This document shows positions 49,048 to 59,372 of a stretch of DNA of 64,000 nucleotides, one piece after another; within the stretch, counting starts at the first letter, position 1, and the number at the start of each line of letters is the position of its first letter. The position numbers and the translations under genes are program-made. The stretch comes from Actinomucor elegans (lineage: Eukaryota; Mucoromycota; Mucoromycetes; Mucorales; Mucoraceae), in contig JAMSLZ010000005.1 of assembly GCA_026027325.1 (NCBI GenBank), positions 930,001 through 994,000 on the forward strand, read 5' to 3'. Under the pieces are notes generated by a model. The model did no database searches. It saw nothing but the letters and a program-made list of their open reading frames with translations, and was not told the origin of the DNA.

Positions 49048-51285
49048 TATACATTTGATCTTTTCATTGATACATATACAATAAAAACATTCGTACTTTT
49101 ATTATATAACAATAATCTATAAATACTACTATACTTTTTCCACAATTGGGTTTAATGTGTGCGTGTCGAAAAAAAATGCTTTGGAGGAGGTGGCAAGTGG
49201 CGACTATTCGAAGTTTCGGCATAGAAATTTTTGGGCATTGATTTAGCAAAAAATCTTCAAAATGAAGCTGAAATAAGTCCATTTACCAAGATATACACTT
49301 TATTAATAGATATTCTAATACGTGCAGTAACTCATTTCTCAGTTAAACTATTCATTGTATGCAACGTTCCACTGAAATGGATGGAGAGATCTACTAATCA
49401 ATAGACCTACTCTATACACGATATATATGTACTTTATATCCAGTCATTGGAATATGACTTTGGAATATTACTTGCCTATTATAATTTTGTCAAAAAATGA
49501 CTCTAGAAAATACAGTAGTCCTCTCTGAACATGTATTAACTATCAGAAGCGACATTTAATAGGGGACTATTCAGGCATGTAAAGAGGCTGTAATTCGGCT
49601 AATTTCAGAAAAAATTGCAAGGGAAATACTCTTGGACCTATATATTCAATTTATTTTCTTTTTTGTAATGCATGATTATATAATTTTAGGAACGCAACTT
49701 GAACTAACATAATAGTATATCTCTAAAAGTATGCAAATACGAAAATAGGAAAAACTAGCTATTAATCCAAATAAACTGCATGAATTTAAATTAAAAACCA
49801 AGTGTCGTTCAGTTTATTTGATACGTAGTCTAGTCTCGAAAAAAAAAGTTGTTAAAGCACTTTATATGCATTTGAACATTTTTAAAGGACATGAAAACCA
49901 TATCGTATTTTTTTAAACCCGTAAGGCTTTAATGAAAATCTGTTTTTCCCATTATTGTAATACTTCAATTGCATGTGTGTTTTTTCAACATAAATTATAC
50001 AGCAAAGCTATATTTAATCTCTCTTAAATACATCATATCTGATACTATAAACTATGCCTCACAAATATTGTCTTCATTTCTCCAGAATACATAAACTTTA
50101 AGAAAGTATGTGCCAAGAATATACCCAGCGAAATTTTTTTTTTTGAAATTGACACATTTTGTTCCCATTGTTAAACTTTTCTTCATTCCTCTGTTGGTTC
50201 CAGTTTACTAATGCATCTAAAGACTATCACATATTTATAATGTTGCACTTCCTTCGCTAGAATCGTTATTAACTAAAATTCAATAGATATACTACATTTT
50301 GGAGGCAATTTTAAATTTCAAGCATTTCACTTTTAGATTTGCAGATTTCTCAATCAATCTCGGTCAAAAGTCACAAAAGTATCCCAAGCTCCTAATCAAT
50401 TATTATATTTCTTAAACACAAGTCCACTATGGAGGTGTTATTGGTAACTGAATTGCTTCGTTTTCATTCTGAGAAATTTTGTGCTAATTGTCTACGTGTG
50501 TCCTTCTTACCAGTAAATCTGTCGCAAGCTCTGACTTCAGATAAACTTTAAATAAGCTATGTCAGTTACCCTTACACTTAATGCTCTCAATTTTGCGTAA
50601 CGATATAATGTTGTTTTTCTTTGATAAACTTGAATGTAATGATTCATGATAATTGTTAAAATGCATCTCTTTTCTTCTGTTCTAGATTTCAGAATCTGTA
50701 CCGCAATATCTACTCTTTGTACATGATCCATGTTGTATAATACATATATTTCATGGTTAATCTGGAAGGTTGAGGGCAAGAGTTTTATTAAGCTTGAATT
50801 ATGTAGTATTTCTAATCTCGATAGTATTTTTTTAATGCTGGTAATTACACTTCAATCCCTTTCAAGTAATCATAACTGATTCACTGAATGTTTGACGCCC
50901 TTATTTAATTGATGGTTCTCAGCTCTCCATATAGCATTCAACCATATACATATATATTAAAAAAAAATCACCATTGAACTATATACTCTATACTTACTAT
51001 ACAAATATTTGTCCCTGGTTCTTGAGCAAGAAGTTTATTTCGAATATAGTGTCCTTGGAAGTACAACTTGCGTAAATGTAAAATCGATTAATGAACAATT
51101 TTATGTTTTCAGTCACCGAGAAAGACTTTGGAATGCAATCTTCGAAGACAAAGTTTTGTTTTGCGTATGGAATCAACATCAGCTTCTAACCTTGTGTGGC
51201 TCATTATTTATTTTGCAGGGATATAAATAGCAGTTCTTGATGGTTCTCTCTTTTTTTATTATTATTATCATTATATATACAACAT
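49048..51285. other. Gene-poor AT-rich gap
   Basis: No supported gene. Contains one repeat copy (listed) and a degenerate one near 50340-50400 (ATCAATCTCGGTC). A flanking block at 50455-50500 (GCTTCGTTTTCATTCTG) recurs near 25615 and 53655. Frames at 50537-50779 and 50997-51230 are AT-driven. Confidence 0.45.
49510..49562 (-). repeat. Dispersed repeat core, copy 10 (diverged)
   Basis: On the minus strand: AAATGTCGCTTCTGATAGTT, ACATGTTCAGAGAGGACTAC. Only the central blocks are recognisable. Confidence 0.45.
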
Positions 51286-52347
51286 GGATGTATCATATGA
51301 AAGAAATGTCACTACATTGTTAACGACAACTATCTCCAACTTTATTACTATTACGCTACTTGGTATATATAAGGATTTCAAAGAAAACAAATATAGCTAC
51401 GAATTGTCAAAAGAGCGGTGGAATTCTTCCCACTTGGTGGACCTATTTGAAAATTCTTTCGAAGCTTGTATTTCATCCTAAAGAGATTGTTATAGGTGCA
51501 GCACTAGCTCTATGTAAATTAGTCATGTACAAGTCTCTAGGTATACCATACAAATATCTATTGTCTAATGCAACATACTTCGTTGGTTCTGACTCCCAGG
51601 ACGAAATTAATAGAAATATAGAAGACCTTAACAGAGTATACTGTAGTCCATATGTTGATGAAGATCAAAACAACATCGACAATACCACAACAAGCAGTTC
51701 TATTCAACAACCTGATATTGATAGATATATTATAGACGGCAATTCTTCTCAACCGCAAACGGTATGGCGCTCAAAATACTGGCCGAAAAAAGTCATGAAA
51801 GATCATTTACATTCATCTGTGGTCTTCACCAGATGCAAAATATATCAGGAATCTTACCTTTGAGGGAATTTACTGTATAAAAAGTGTTCCAAGTTGCTTA
51901 TTTGGCGCGGTACAGTGTATTTCAGCAATAGTACTATCATGCTTGCGCTTACAAAATATCGATATAATACACACAATGGATATTTTATCAATTTACTCGA
52001 GTTATATGCTGCTCTGCGTTTTAATTGGTGTATCGTTTAATCCAAGTTATTATTGTAAACCTATCGTATGCATATCTAGAAAAGAATTGGGAAAGTTTAA
52101 ACAGATGCGCAGAGAACTGTCATTTGAGGACTTGCGCAACGATATTGACTGCTACTTTGACTTGTATGGAAATGGGCGAATACTGACACAAATCATTCTG
52201 CTAATATCTTTATATCTAATGTTCATGTTACTGATTTACATCAACAAAAACAACCCATTGCTATTGTTCCTCAGTGTAGCTTGGGTATTTGCCACTGAAT
52301 TTGGGTTCTATTTCGTGACTTTCTTTATAAATAGTGGCAAGTTTTAA
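51286..52347 (+). pseudogene. Multi-pass membrane-protein gene with frame breaks
   Basis: Three adjacent frames read as one protein. ATG 51286 starts MDVSYERNVTTLLTTTISNF. A frame change near 51390-51410 leads to TWWTYLKILSKLVFHPKEIV, GAALALCKLVMYKSLGIPY and an acidic Asn/Ser linker. A second change at about 51805-51830 leads to WSSPDAKYIRNLTFEGIYC, then hydrophobic helices with GVSFNPSYYCKPI, LILTQIILLISLYLMFMLL-type segments and a TAA at 52347. The only candidate intron for the first break is 34 nt, shorter than any other in the window. None was found for the second. It is therefore most likely a recently broken gene, or it carries two sequence errors. The family is not recognised. Confidence 0.5.
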
Positions 52348-52751
52348 CGACATTTACCTCAAATATTTAGATATTATCTAACAGCCATTACAGCAAGTCT
52401 GTTGGTATCATTGATAGTTTGTTCTTGTTTAAATGCTACATCTGAACAAAAGTGCCCAAGTAGTGTGAACTGGCTACCGCACTTCTAATAATTGCTAATA
52501 CAAACAAGTCTAGATGTTTCTTTCGTGTGGATATATAATTTCATTTGTCCCAAGGGCCTCCAAATTAAGAGTGGTTGAAGGGAGGAAATGTACATGGTAT
52601 TAGCTAAGAACTGTCCCTACATGGCATCGAACCCTGATTGTGATTCTCTTCCTGGACTTAGAACCAAAAGCCCTTTATGACACCTTAATAAAAGATTCAA
52701 TTTTTATGTATATGCATAATCGTGCACCAAACACAGGCTGATGTTACCATT

Positions 52752-53106
52752 TAAGCCAAAAAGAATTCAACAAGAAGCTTGAAGAACTAGTCTAAAGCAG
52801 GGTTTTCAAGGAAATCACATTCTCCAAGTGAGGTTCCCAGGTGCGGCTAATTAATAAATTAGATGATTTTATGTGTGCATATAGGAGCTACATAGTTTTG
52901 AACAAGATAACTGTTCCTATTTTATATCTTTTTTCTAATATGAATCGTACTTTACAATCTCTGGAATTCAAATGTTTTTCTGAAATAAATTTACCCTCAG
53001 GATATTATCAGGTTCCTATCAAGAAAGTTAAAAAAAAACTTATATAGCCTTTTGGATACGATAATAAGTTTCCAGAATGCACCTGTTCAATTTCAAGCCC
53101 TAATGG
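52752..53106 (+). mobile_element. Ty3/gypsy-type reverse transcriptase relic
   Basis: A 68-codon open piece at 52841-53047 contains LNKITVPILYLFSN, then FKCFSEINLPSGYYQVPI. This matches the LTR-retrotransposon RT order LN+ITVPxxYPxP, FSxxDLxSGYxQI. Upstream, at 52761-52800, another frame gives EFNKKLEELV and then a stop, as in the region just before RT. Downstream, at 53069-53106, FQNAPVQFQALM corresponds to the FGLxNAPxxFQxLM block after YxDD-proximal motifs. The pieces are in different frames, separated by stops, and the YxDD motif is not seen. This is an old, non-functional fragment. No LTR pair was identified. Confidence 0.7.
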
Positions 53107-53364
53107 GTCAAGCGTAGTTCTTGTTTTTAATACAAAATAAATAAATAGATGTTTACATGAAGAAAAGATAGTTACAGAATGTAACAAGAGTATTGGAGAC
53201 AACTTGACTTATGGACATCAAATGAAGCAATTCATTTTGAGCATGGATTATTCCTTGCAAATATCATCTTCGTACCGTGTAAAAATTTATTTTCAAGAAA
53301 TTTGGAGCTTAAGGGTATATTGTTGACTTCTAAAATTGATCCATTTTTAACTTCCTTACATTCT

Positions 53365-53435
53365 TCGATTAAATACTATTTAATGTCACATCTGATGGTT
53401 ATTAAATGTTCAAAATGCGCCACTGCATCTATATA
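53365..53435 (+). repeat. Dispersed repeat core, copy 11 (pair)
   Basis: Contains TTTAATGTCACATCTGATGG, ATGTTCAAAATGCG and CACTGCATCTAT. The partner lies 177 bp downstream in the same orientation. Confidence 0.55.
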
Positions 53436-53539
53436 TCAAAACCACTATGTGACCAAAGCCCAATGAGCATACTACATTTTAGCAATTGATTGTCAAGGGT
53501 ATGCATTTTAAATAACTCATTTCTAATGAACTGTAGACT

Positions 53540-53680
53540 TCTTGACCGATCCTAGTCAAATGTCGCATCTGCTTATTAGAGCATATATAGAAAGAGAAAC
53601 TGCATCTATTGGCGCCTTTAACACATAGGTTTTGGTAATCCAATTTGCATTGTATTCATTCTGGAAACTTTTGCGCAAGT
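53540..53680 (+). repeat. Dispersed repeat core, copy 12 (pair), with 3' extension
   Basis: Contains CTTGACCGATCCTAGTC, AATGTCGCATCTGCTTATTA and AACTGCATCTATTGGCGCC. The extension TATTCATTCTGGAAACTTTT resembles blocks near 25620 and 50465. Confidence 0.6.
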
Positions 53681-53948
53681 CAGAACCCAGTATTTCTCCA
53701 TAATCAATTTTTAGGTATACCGAAGCTTCGAATAGTAAACAATGCTAGAAATACCTAAAGACTCTTTTTTGACATATGCATATTGAAATTTATAGTGAAA
53801 TCTAGAATAAATGAGTGAAATGGACTAAATGATTAGAATGAAGTATAAATAAAGCAGCGTCTTTTTTTTTGTACTGGTGACTGTTCTACTTTCCATAAAA
53901 GCGCGTAGTTACTCCAGGAAACCTTTGCCTGCTTTTTAAATATAAATC

Positions 53949-55123
53949 ATGCGTTTCAAAGGCACTCTAGCTAACCCGAGTATTCTACATAGTAAGAACA
54001 CCTTACCAACAAACAAAAAAAGATATAAAATAGTCGATTCTCACATTGAGTTAAGAAATTTCACAGACTTTAGAAAAGTTGGGACCCGATGCCATTATTG
54101 CACTTCGTCCTCAGACCATAAAATTCATTACATGTCAAGATGATTACGTTGGCATTCAAGCATGGTTGTAAGTTTGTCACTGTGCAAACTGAGATAAGAA
54201 CTAATATGATATTCTTTTCCTTGCGCTTCATTTTAGGACGATACAATCTGTAAGTGATATTAAATTTGGGTCTCATTGTCTTAACAGTAAATGGATAGGC
54301 TTGCCTATTTTCAAACTATCGAGTTGAAAGTAGCAATAACAATGAGATTATGTTTTCATTTTCAGTATCTGATCTGCTTATTATCACAAGGGATCTAACT
54401 GAACCCACTGCAGATATTGAAGTCTATTTAAGAAAACGTGGGCAAGACGCTTTCTTGCTCTTTACGTGGACATCAGAGGTATTCATGGTCTGACAATTGG
54501 AACTAAAAAGATTCTTACAATGATGCATTTAGGATGGTAAAGGTACTACAGAACTGCCAATCAGAGTAACCACCGTAGTCAGAAATAAAGACTTTACTAG
54601 TTTCCGCGCCCCAGATGTAAGTTCATATATATAACATGAAATGATATCACTAGAGTTAACTACATGATAGACATACATTGTATTACCGGACCTTCATGCC
54701 ATCAAACACACAGCAGAAAGGTTCAAGTTTTTAGGAAAGTATATTACTATCTCTGCCAACTTGAATGGTGTACTCAAGCTGGAATCAGAGAGTTTACAAG
54801 CAATTTGCAGTGCTACATTTGACCATCTCGAAAATCCAACTTTTGGTAATGTATATCTTCGGTAGAATATTCTTTTCATCTAATTTTTTTTTCCTATAGT
54901 GGATGCAAATGCTCCTGCAGAGCCAGTCAGAGACAAGAGTGAATTTTGTTCTGTAAGAGTCAGTAGTGATGACCTTTTTAAATGTCTCAGCTGCCATCAT
55001 CTAGAGCCTGATAATATCATTTGCAGTATAGTTGACGAAACACAAGTGGCATTTATAGTGTACTGGACAGATAATTATGTACAATCCACTCTTACTATAC
55101 AGTTGCCCATTTACTATGATTAA
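53949..55123 (+). CDS. HUS1: Checkpoint clamp subunit Hus1
   Basis: Seven exons (53949-53991, 54056-54167, 54237-54249, 54299-54478, 54533-54616, 54671-54845, 54900-55123) give 276 residues, matching the roughly 280 of metazoan Hus1. Signatures are MRFKGTLANPSILH at the start, TLEKLGPDAIIALRPQTIKF, NYRVESSNNNEIMFSFS, PIRVTTVVRN, LPDLHAIKHTAERFK and LNGVLKLESE, ending in TLTIQLPIYYD. Hus1 is the middle subunit of the Rad9-Rad1-Hus1 sliding clamp that is loaded at damaged DNA and recruits the ATR-type checkpoint kinase. Exon 3 is only 13 nt and is needed to keep frame into the YRVES block. The 54298 acceptor (GGATAG|GCTTGC) avoids stops in the nearer options. Confidence 0.9.
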
Positions 55124-55164
55124 AAAGCTCACTTATCTTACAATGTACATACCATCTATATAGA

Positions 55165-55170
55165 AATAAA
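55165..55170 (+). terminator. Polyadenylation-type signal AATAAA
   Basis: AATAAA lies 41 nt after the HUS1 stop. Confidence 0.35.
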
Positions 55171-55680
55171 TACCCTACATTATATATATGGCAGTTATAT
55201 ATTCCTTCGTCAAAGATAATGACTAAAGATTTGGCCTGACAGTTTAAATTTATACTAGAGATATAAAATACTTGAAGCTTGTTTTAAATCGCTTAGGTAA
55301 ATACGATGCCTTTAATGAAAATATTGCGATAATTTATAAATATACTAATAACATTTGTACAGAACAAAAGTATACGCATCCAACAGCGTAAATATGATGA
55401 TGTTACCTGTTTCAAAGTTTGAATGCATATAGGTTTCTAAAGCGAAATGTTTGTAGCCAAACGATATTACTACAGTTATAAAATTTATCCCTCCAAGAAG
55501 AAGGGATGTATTGGAAAACCAACTGTTTGGCTTGCTGAAGTTGAATTTACTATGGGTCTTTTTGTTGGATAGCTGCGATTAGAAATATTAAGGAACTCTT
55601 CCACGAGCATGTCCTAGTAGTTTCAAGCCCCTCTACTTTTTAAATCACCTTCTTTCTTTCATTTTCCATCTCTAAAAAAC
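55171..55680. other. Intergenic, HUS1 to CHY gene
   Basis: About 0.5 kb, AT-rich. A pyrimidine-rich stretch (CTTTCTTTCATTTTCC) lies just before the next ATG. Nothing else seen. Confidence 0.45.
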
Positions 55681-56232
55681 ATGTGTAAACATATTCTTAA
55701 TGCCCAGGTATTTGAGATTTTGTATTTGCTTTGCTAAAAGTCAATATACTCATCACTTGTCTGTATAGGTTGCCATTCGTGCCCAATGCTGTAAAAAGTG
55801 GTTTGATTGCTCTGAATGCCATGCTGCAGTCTCTGATCATCCTTTAAGAAAGACTGATGAGATGGTATTTGCCTGTAAGAAATGCAAAAAAGTGTTCCGT
55901 AAAGACATGACGTAAGTTCATTAGTGATATGACCCGAGATTCTTGTAGATCTAACGCATTTGACAGTGATTATGAAGATGAAGATGAATTTTGTCCTCAC
56001 TGTGACAATAAATATGTAATTGATGCTCTCACACCAGAAGCTTCAATTGGTATTGAGACTGAAGATATCCGTATAGATAACAGGTAATTGAAAGAGTCTT
56101 ACGTTAATTGACATAAAGTCTAATTTTTTTTTTTTTGTATTTGACAGAGTGGTAAGGGATGACCGTCTCAAGGCCAAAACGAATCAAGTTTCAAGTATTT
56201 TCCAAATTGATGGATCACACATGTTGGGATAA
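55681..56232 (+). CDS. CHY zinc-finger protein, Hot13-like
   Basis: Four exons (55681-55707, 55769-55911, 55967-56083, 56148-56232) give 123 residues. The Cys/His set fits a CHY zinc finger: CKH at residues 2-4, CC and FDCSECH, SDHPL, then CKKCKKVF and FCPHC. The small size and this order are those of yeast Hot13 (about 116 residues), which helps the Mia40/Erv1 intermembrane-space oxidative import pathway. Longer CHY proteins are RING ubiquitin ligases, but no RING is present here. The Hot13 assignment is therefore an inference from size and domain. The first exon is only 27 nt, begins at the ATG directly preceding the CKH ligands and is needed for a complete finger. Confidence 0.75.
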
Positions 56233-57144
56233 AAGCCAAAGAAACAGTAGACAAAGAAACATCTGCTTTTAACTTCTTTGGAGGCAGACATAGTATATCC
56301 ATATCCATTATCCATCTTGTTGTATAATAAAAGCATCCTGTCAAGTATCGCTCAAAGCATCTTGGCTTTTAAAGATTTAAATTTTGGATTGACTAAACAA
56401 GATTAGGTTTCAATTACTACAAGTATCATATGTTTGTTCTAGTTTTCGTATCCAAGACTGCGATAAATAAACATGGCTCATCACTACAAAGTACAGCACA
56501 TTGCACCATTTCCTGGACGCATATTGAAGACGCGTTGTACACGTAATCTATTGAAGCTTAAACTGTGTAAATAGATAGGTTGATCTCCATATACGGAAAC
56601 CTGGACCAAAGGAGACGTGAAAGATTAAAAAACACGTTCAAATGAACTATCTATTAACCTAAAGACAGTTAATAATAAGTATATACATCACAGAATACAG
56701 TAAATAACGGTCTGGTTAACAGTCAAATGGAATTTCCTGTTCCTGAACCGACAGGTCGATCGTCAAAGTTTAATTCCAAATACCTTTTTTCATCCCTTCT
56801 CTTGTAGTTGTTGACTACCTACTTTTTGTTTCTTGGTAAGTATTTCTGTCAATCAATATCCTGCTGAGCATATAGAAAAGATGAGAGCGAATCAACTGCT
56901 GCCTACTGTATATTTATTATCCAACGTCAAAAGTTTCGTTTTGCTCCGGTCAGTTTATTGAATAATTGGAAAGGACAGAAAACTGCTGCGCGCAATGAAT
57001 AGTCGTACAGCGGGATGTTTGGTTCAAAACAATGATCTGGGTTTATTGGGTTTAAGTTTAGCATCATTCAGTTAAAGCATATGAATTAAATGACATGGTT
57101 TTCTTTTTCTTCCCTTCTTTCATTCTCTTGTTCTCATATCGATA
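56233..57144. other. Intergenic, upstream of bHLH gene
   Basis: About 0.9 kb. No coding texture. A T/C-rich tract (TTTTCTTTTTCTTCCCTTCT) lies 35-55 nt upstream of the next ATG. Confidence 0.45.
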
Positions 57145-57989
57145 ATGATTTGGCATTTTTACGGAAACAATGAAAAGGTCATTATGACAGACAATCCATA
57201 TCAAAACCAACTACAACGTACAGCCACTTCTATATCCTCTGCAGAGATGAATACAGACGATGATGATGACGAATATTGGATTGAAAGCGAGCATGCTATA
57301 TCTAAAAAACCCTATATCACTTCCAATACCCAGTCGCTCTTTTTAAACTTCAACTCGGATTTGTGCTTGCAAAAAGCGAAAAAGAAGAGAACTCCAATAA
57401 ACAGCAAGTTGGCAACCAAAAGTAAAAAGCAACCAGCAGCGATAAAAGTCAATGGGGTCAATATTTTGAACCGGTAACTATGAAAAAATTATAATTGAAA
57501 AGAGTAGATATTGATAATGCCGCAGCAAAAATTTAGACAGTAAAATTGTGGTTGAAAGAATTCAAAAGCGTCGTGAAAACCATAACCATGTAGAAAGACG
57601 ACGCAGAGACTGTATCAATGACACGATTTACAAGCTCTCTCAGGCTATACCAAATGCCAGCACTTCAGAGGTAGGACAGCAAAAAATAAACAAGTATAAC
57701 GTGTTGAAATCTGCTCTCGATCACATCCTGGTACGTATGTAGAACACAGGCAAAAGGATTTTCATTCAAATTTAGCATATATTACTCTATTTAGCATTTA
57801 CAGTCTGAAAATGCTTCAATTAAGCAACAGCTTAAGTCGTTTCAAAGGCCGGTGGAAAGTTCCCCCAGCTATTCAGTTGGTAACACATCATATTATATAC
57901 CGGACTTGCGGGGACCGCAACAAAAACAACATGATTACTACCATCATCTGGCTGAACTTCGTGCCGGAAATTCATTCCATATGCCTTGA
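57145..57989 (+). CDS. bHLH-zipper transcription factor
   Basis: Three exons (57145-57473, 57526-57730, 57795-57989) give 242 residues. The basic region RRENHNHVERRRRDCIND has the His-Glu-Arg pattern (H-x3-E-x3-R) that reads E-box CACGTG or CANNTG sites. A helix-loop-helix follows (IYKLSQAIPNAS, loop, NKYNVLKSALDHIL), and the third exon adds a short zipper-like heptad (LQSENASIKQQL). Order and spacing resemble USF/Max/Cbf1-class factors. The N-terminal 110 residues are acidic then basic and disordered. Initiation may instead be at the in-frame ATG about 39 nt downstream (MTDNPYQNQ). Targets unknown. E-box-type CACGTG is present elsewhere in the window, at about 2762, but no link is implied. 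Confidence 0.82.
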
Positions 57990-58628
57990 AATGCTTTCTC
58001 TTGGAAGTATATTTGTAAATAAAACAATATAGATAAAATGATTGATCTCAGCCTATAATAAAGTTGATATGAGACGTTTTTTTTTAGCCTTTTAGATACT
58101 TTAAAAGCTTTAATGCAGAAGAGAGTTCAGTACATATCCATTAAGGTTCAATTCAGTAGAATTTAGATTCACTGATATGCAAATAGATATAATATGATAC
58201 GATTCATATTGTAAATAGAAGCTAAGTTATTGATAAAGGCACAGCTAAATAGAGATATACATGGTTCTGAAATCAAAGATTACTAGCTATTTAACTGACA
58301 ATATAAGGGCAAGACATCTTTCACCATCCTTTTTACTTCATGTACAGTATATGACTAATCTAGGTGACTTACTCTTTATCATGAATATCTTTTACAAATT
58401 AAATGCAATAAATAATTACAACTGAGCTAGTTTTCTTTTTGAAAGAAAAGACACACCACCACTTCATGGGTACCGTTTAAAGTCTGGCATAATAATTAAT
58501 CTAAGGGATCTTGTTCAGCTGTTTCTTTTGATATATGATTATGATACAGGCACGGCATATATAGTTTATCCAAAAGTTTAGCTTAGAGAAGAAGCAAATT
58601 CATTTACCAAAACTACAATCTGTTTTCT

Positions 58629-58686
58629 AATAGATGAAAGAATTTAATTTGAGCATGTATTTGTTAGATACGGCATTAAACTTGGA
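58629..58686 (-). repeat. Dispersed repeat core, copy 13 (pair)
   Basis: On the minus strand: AAGTTTAATGCCGTATC, AATACATGCTCAAATTAA, TTCATCTATTAG. The partner lies 181 bp away. Confidence 0.5.
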
Positions 58687-58708
58687 ACAGTTTCAAAAAC
58701 ATATATAC

Positions 58709-58920
58709 TATTTGATCTAGTTTATTTAATATATATATATATATATATATAGTTCATGGAGTATTGGCAAATAAGCTTATTAATTATATGTCGGTTGAAT
58801 AATGGTAGAAATAGATGGAGCAGTTTATTCTGTAAACGGATTATGTAACTGATGCAATATTATAGTGGAATCGGTCAAGAAATCATTAGATCTGGTGTAT
58901 ATCAAATACGTATGTAATTA
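58709..58920 (-). repeat. Dispersed repeat core, copy 14 (pair), with flanking 19-mer
   Basis: On the minus strand: TAATTACATACGTATTTG, TTTCTTGACCGATTCC, AATATTGCATCAGTTACAT, CAGAATAAACTGCTCCATC. The block TATTTGATCTAGTTTATTT at 58709-58727 is identical to 41645-41663. Confidence 0.6.
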
Positions 58921-59372
58921 AATGGCTTCCATTATGTGCAGTACATGCATTATTATACTTTATCTATATAACGGCCTCAAAAAATGAAAATTGCTTACAT
59001 TATGAATGGCTAATATAGGATTTTCAGGACGCAGCTTGTTTATAATAAAAGTCTGCTATATCTATGAATGAGTGACGCTAATAACTATCTTGTTATAGAG
59101 TAATATTCAAGTTATTGCATTTATAAAATGTCAAAAAAAAAAATTCTATCAAGGATAACTCCATAAATTGGAAGTATGAGTGTTTAACATTTACACTATC
59201 TGAAGTGCATTAAAGATAAATGAAAATTTATCATAGGCTTTACGCGTATCGTAACATTTTGATCATTCAAAGGTCTTTTAATAATGTTTTAGTCAATTGA
59301 GATCCGGTTTCATTGGTTCATTGCAATATTTGATATATTTTTTTATTTCAAAGCTCATCCATGTGTATACCT

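Larger units (their letters stand above)
53107..53948. other. Intergenic between retroelement relic and HUS1
   Basis: Holds a pair of dispersed repeat copies (listed separately), a repeat 3' extension near 53640-53680, and a TATAAATA at 53844-53851, about 100 nt upstream of the HUS1 start. Confidence 0.45.
57990..59372. other. Gene-poor AT-rich gap with a repeat pair
   Basis: About 1.4 kb without a supportable gene. It contains a repeat pair (listed) and an AT dinucleotide run at about 58729-58751 between the two copies. Confidence 0.5.

Noticed and set aside
52615..52640. B-box-like GGTTCGATGCC on the minus strand at 52623-52633
   Set aside because: No matching A box or 7-bp acceptor stem. 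It is more likely chance or part of the retroelement relic.
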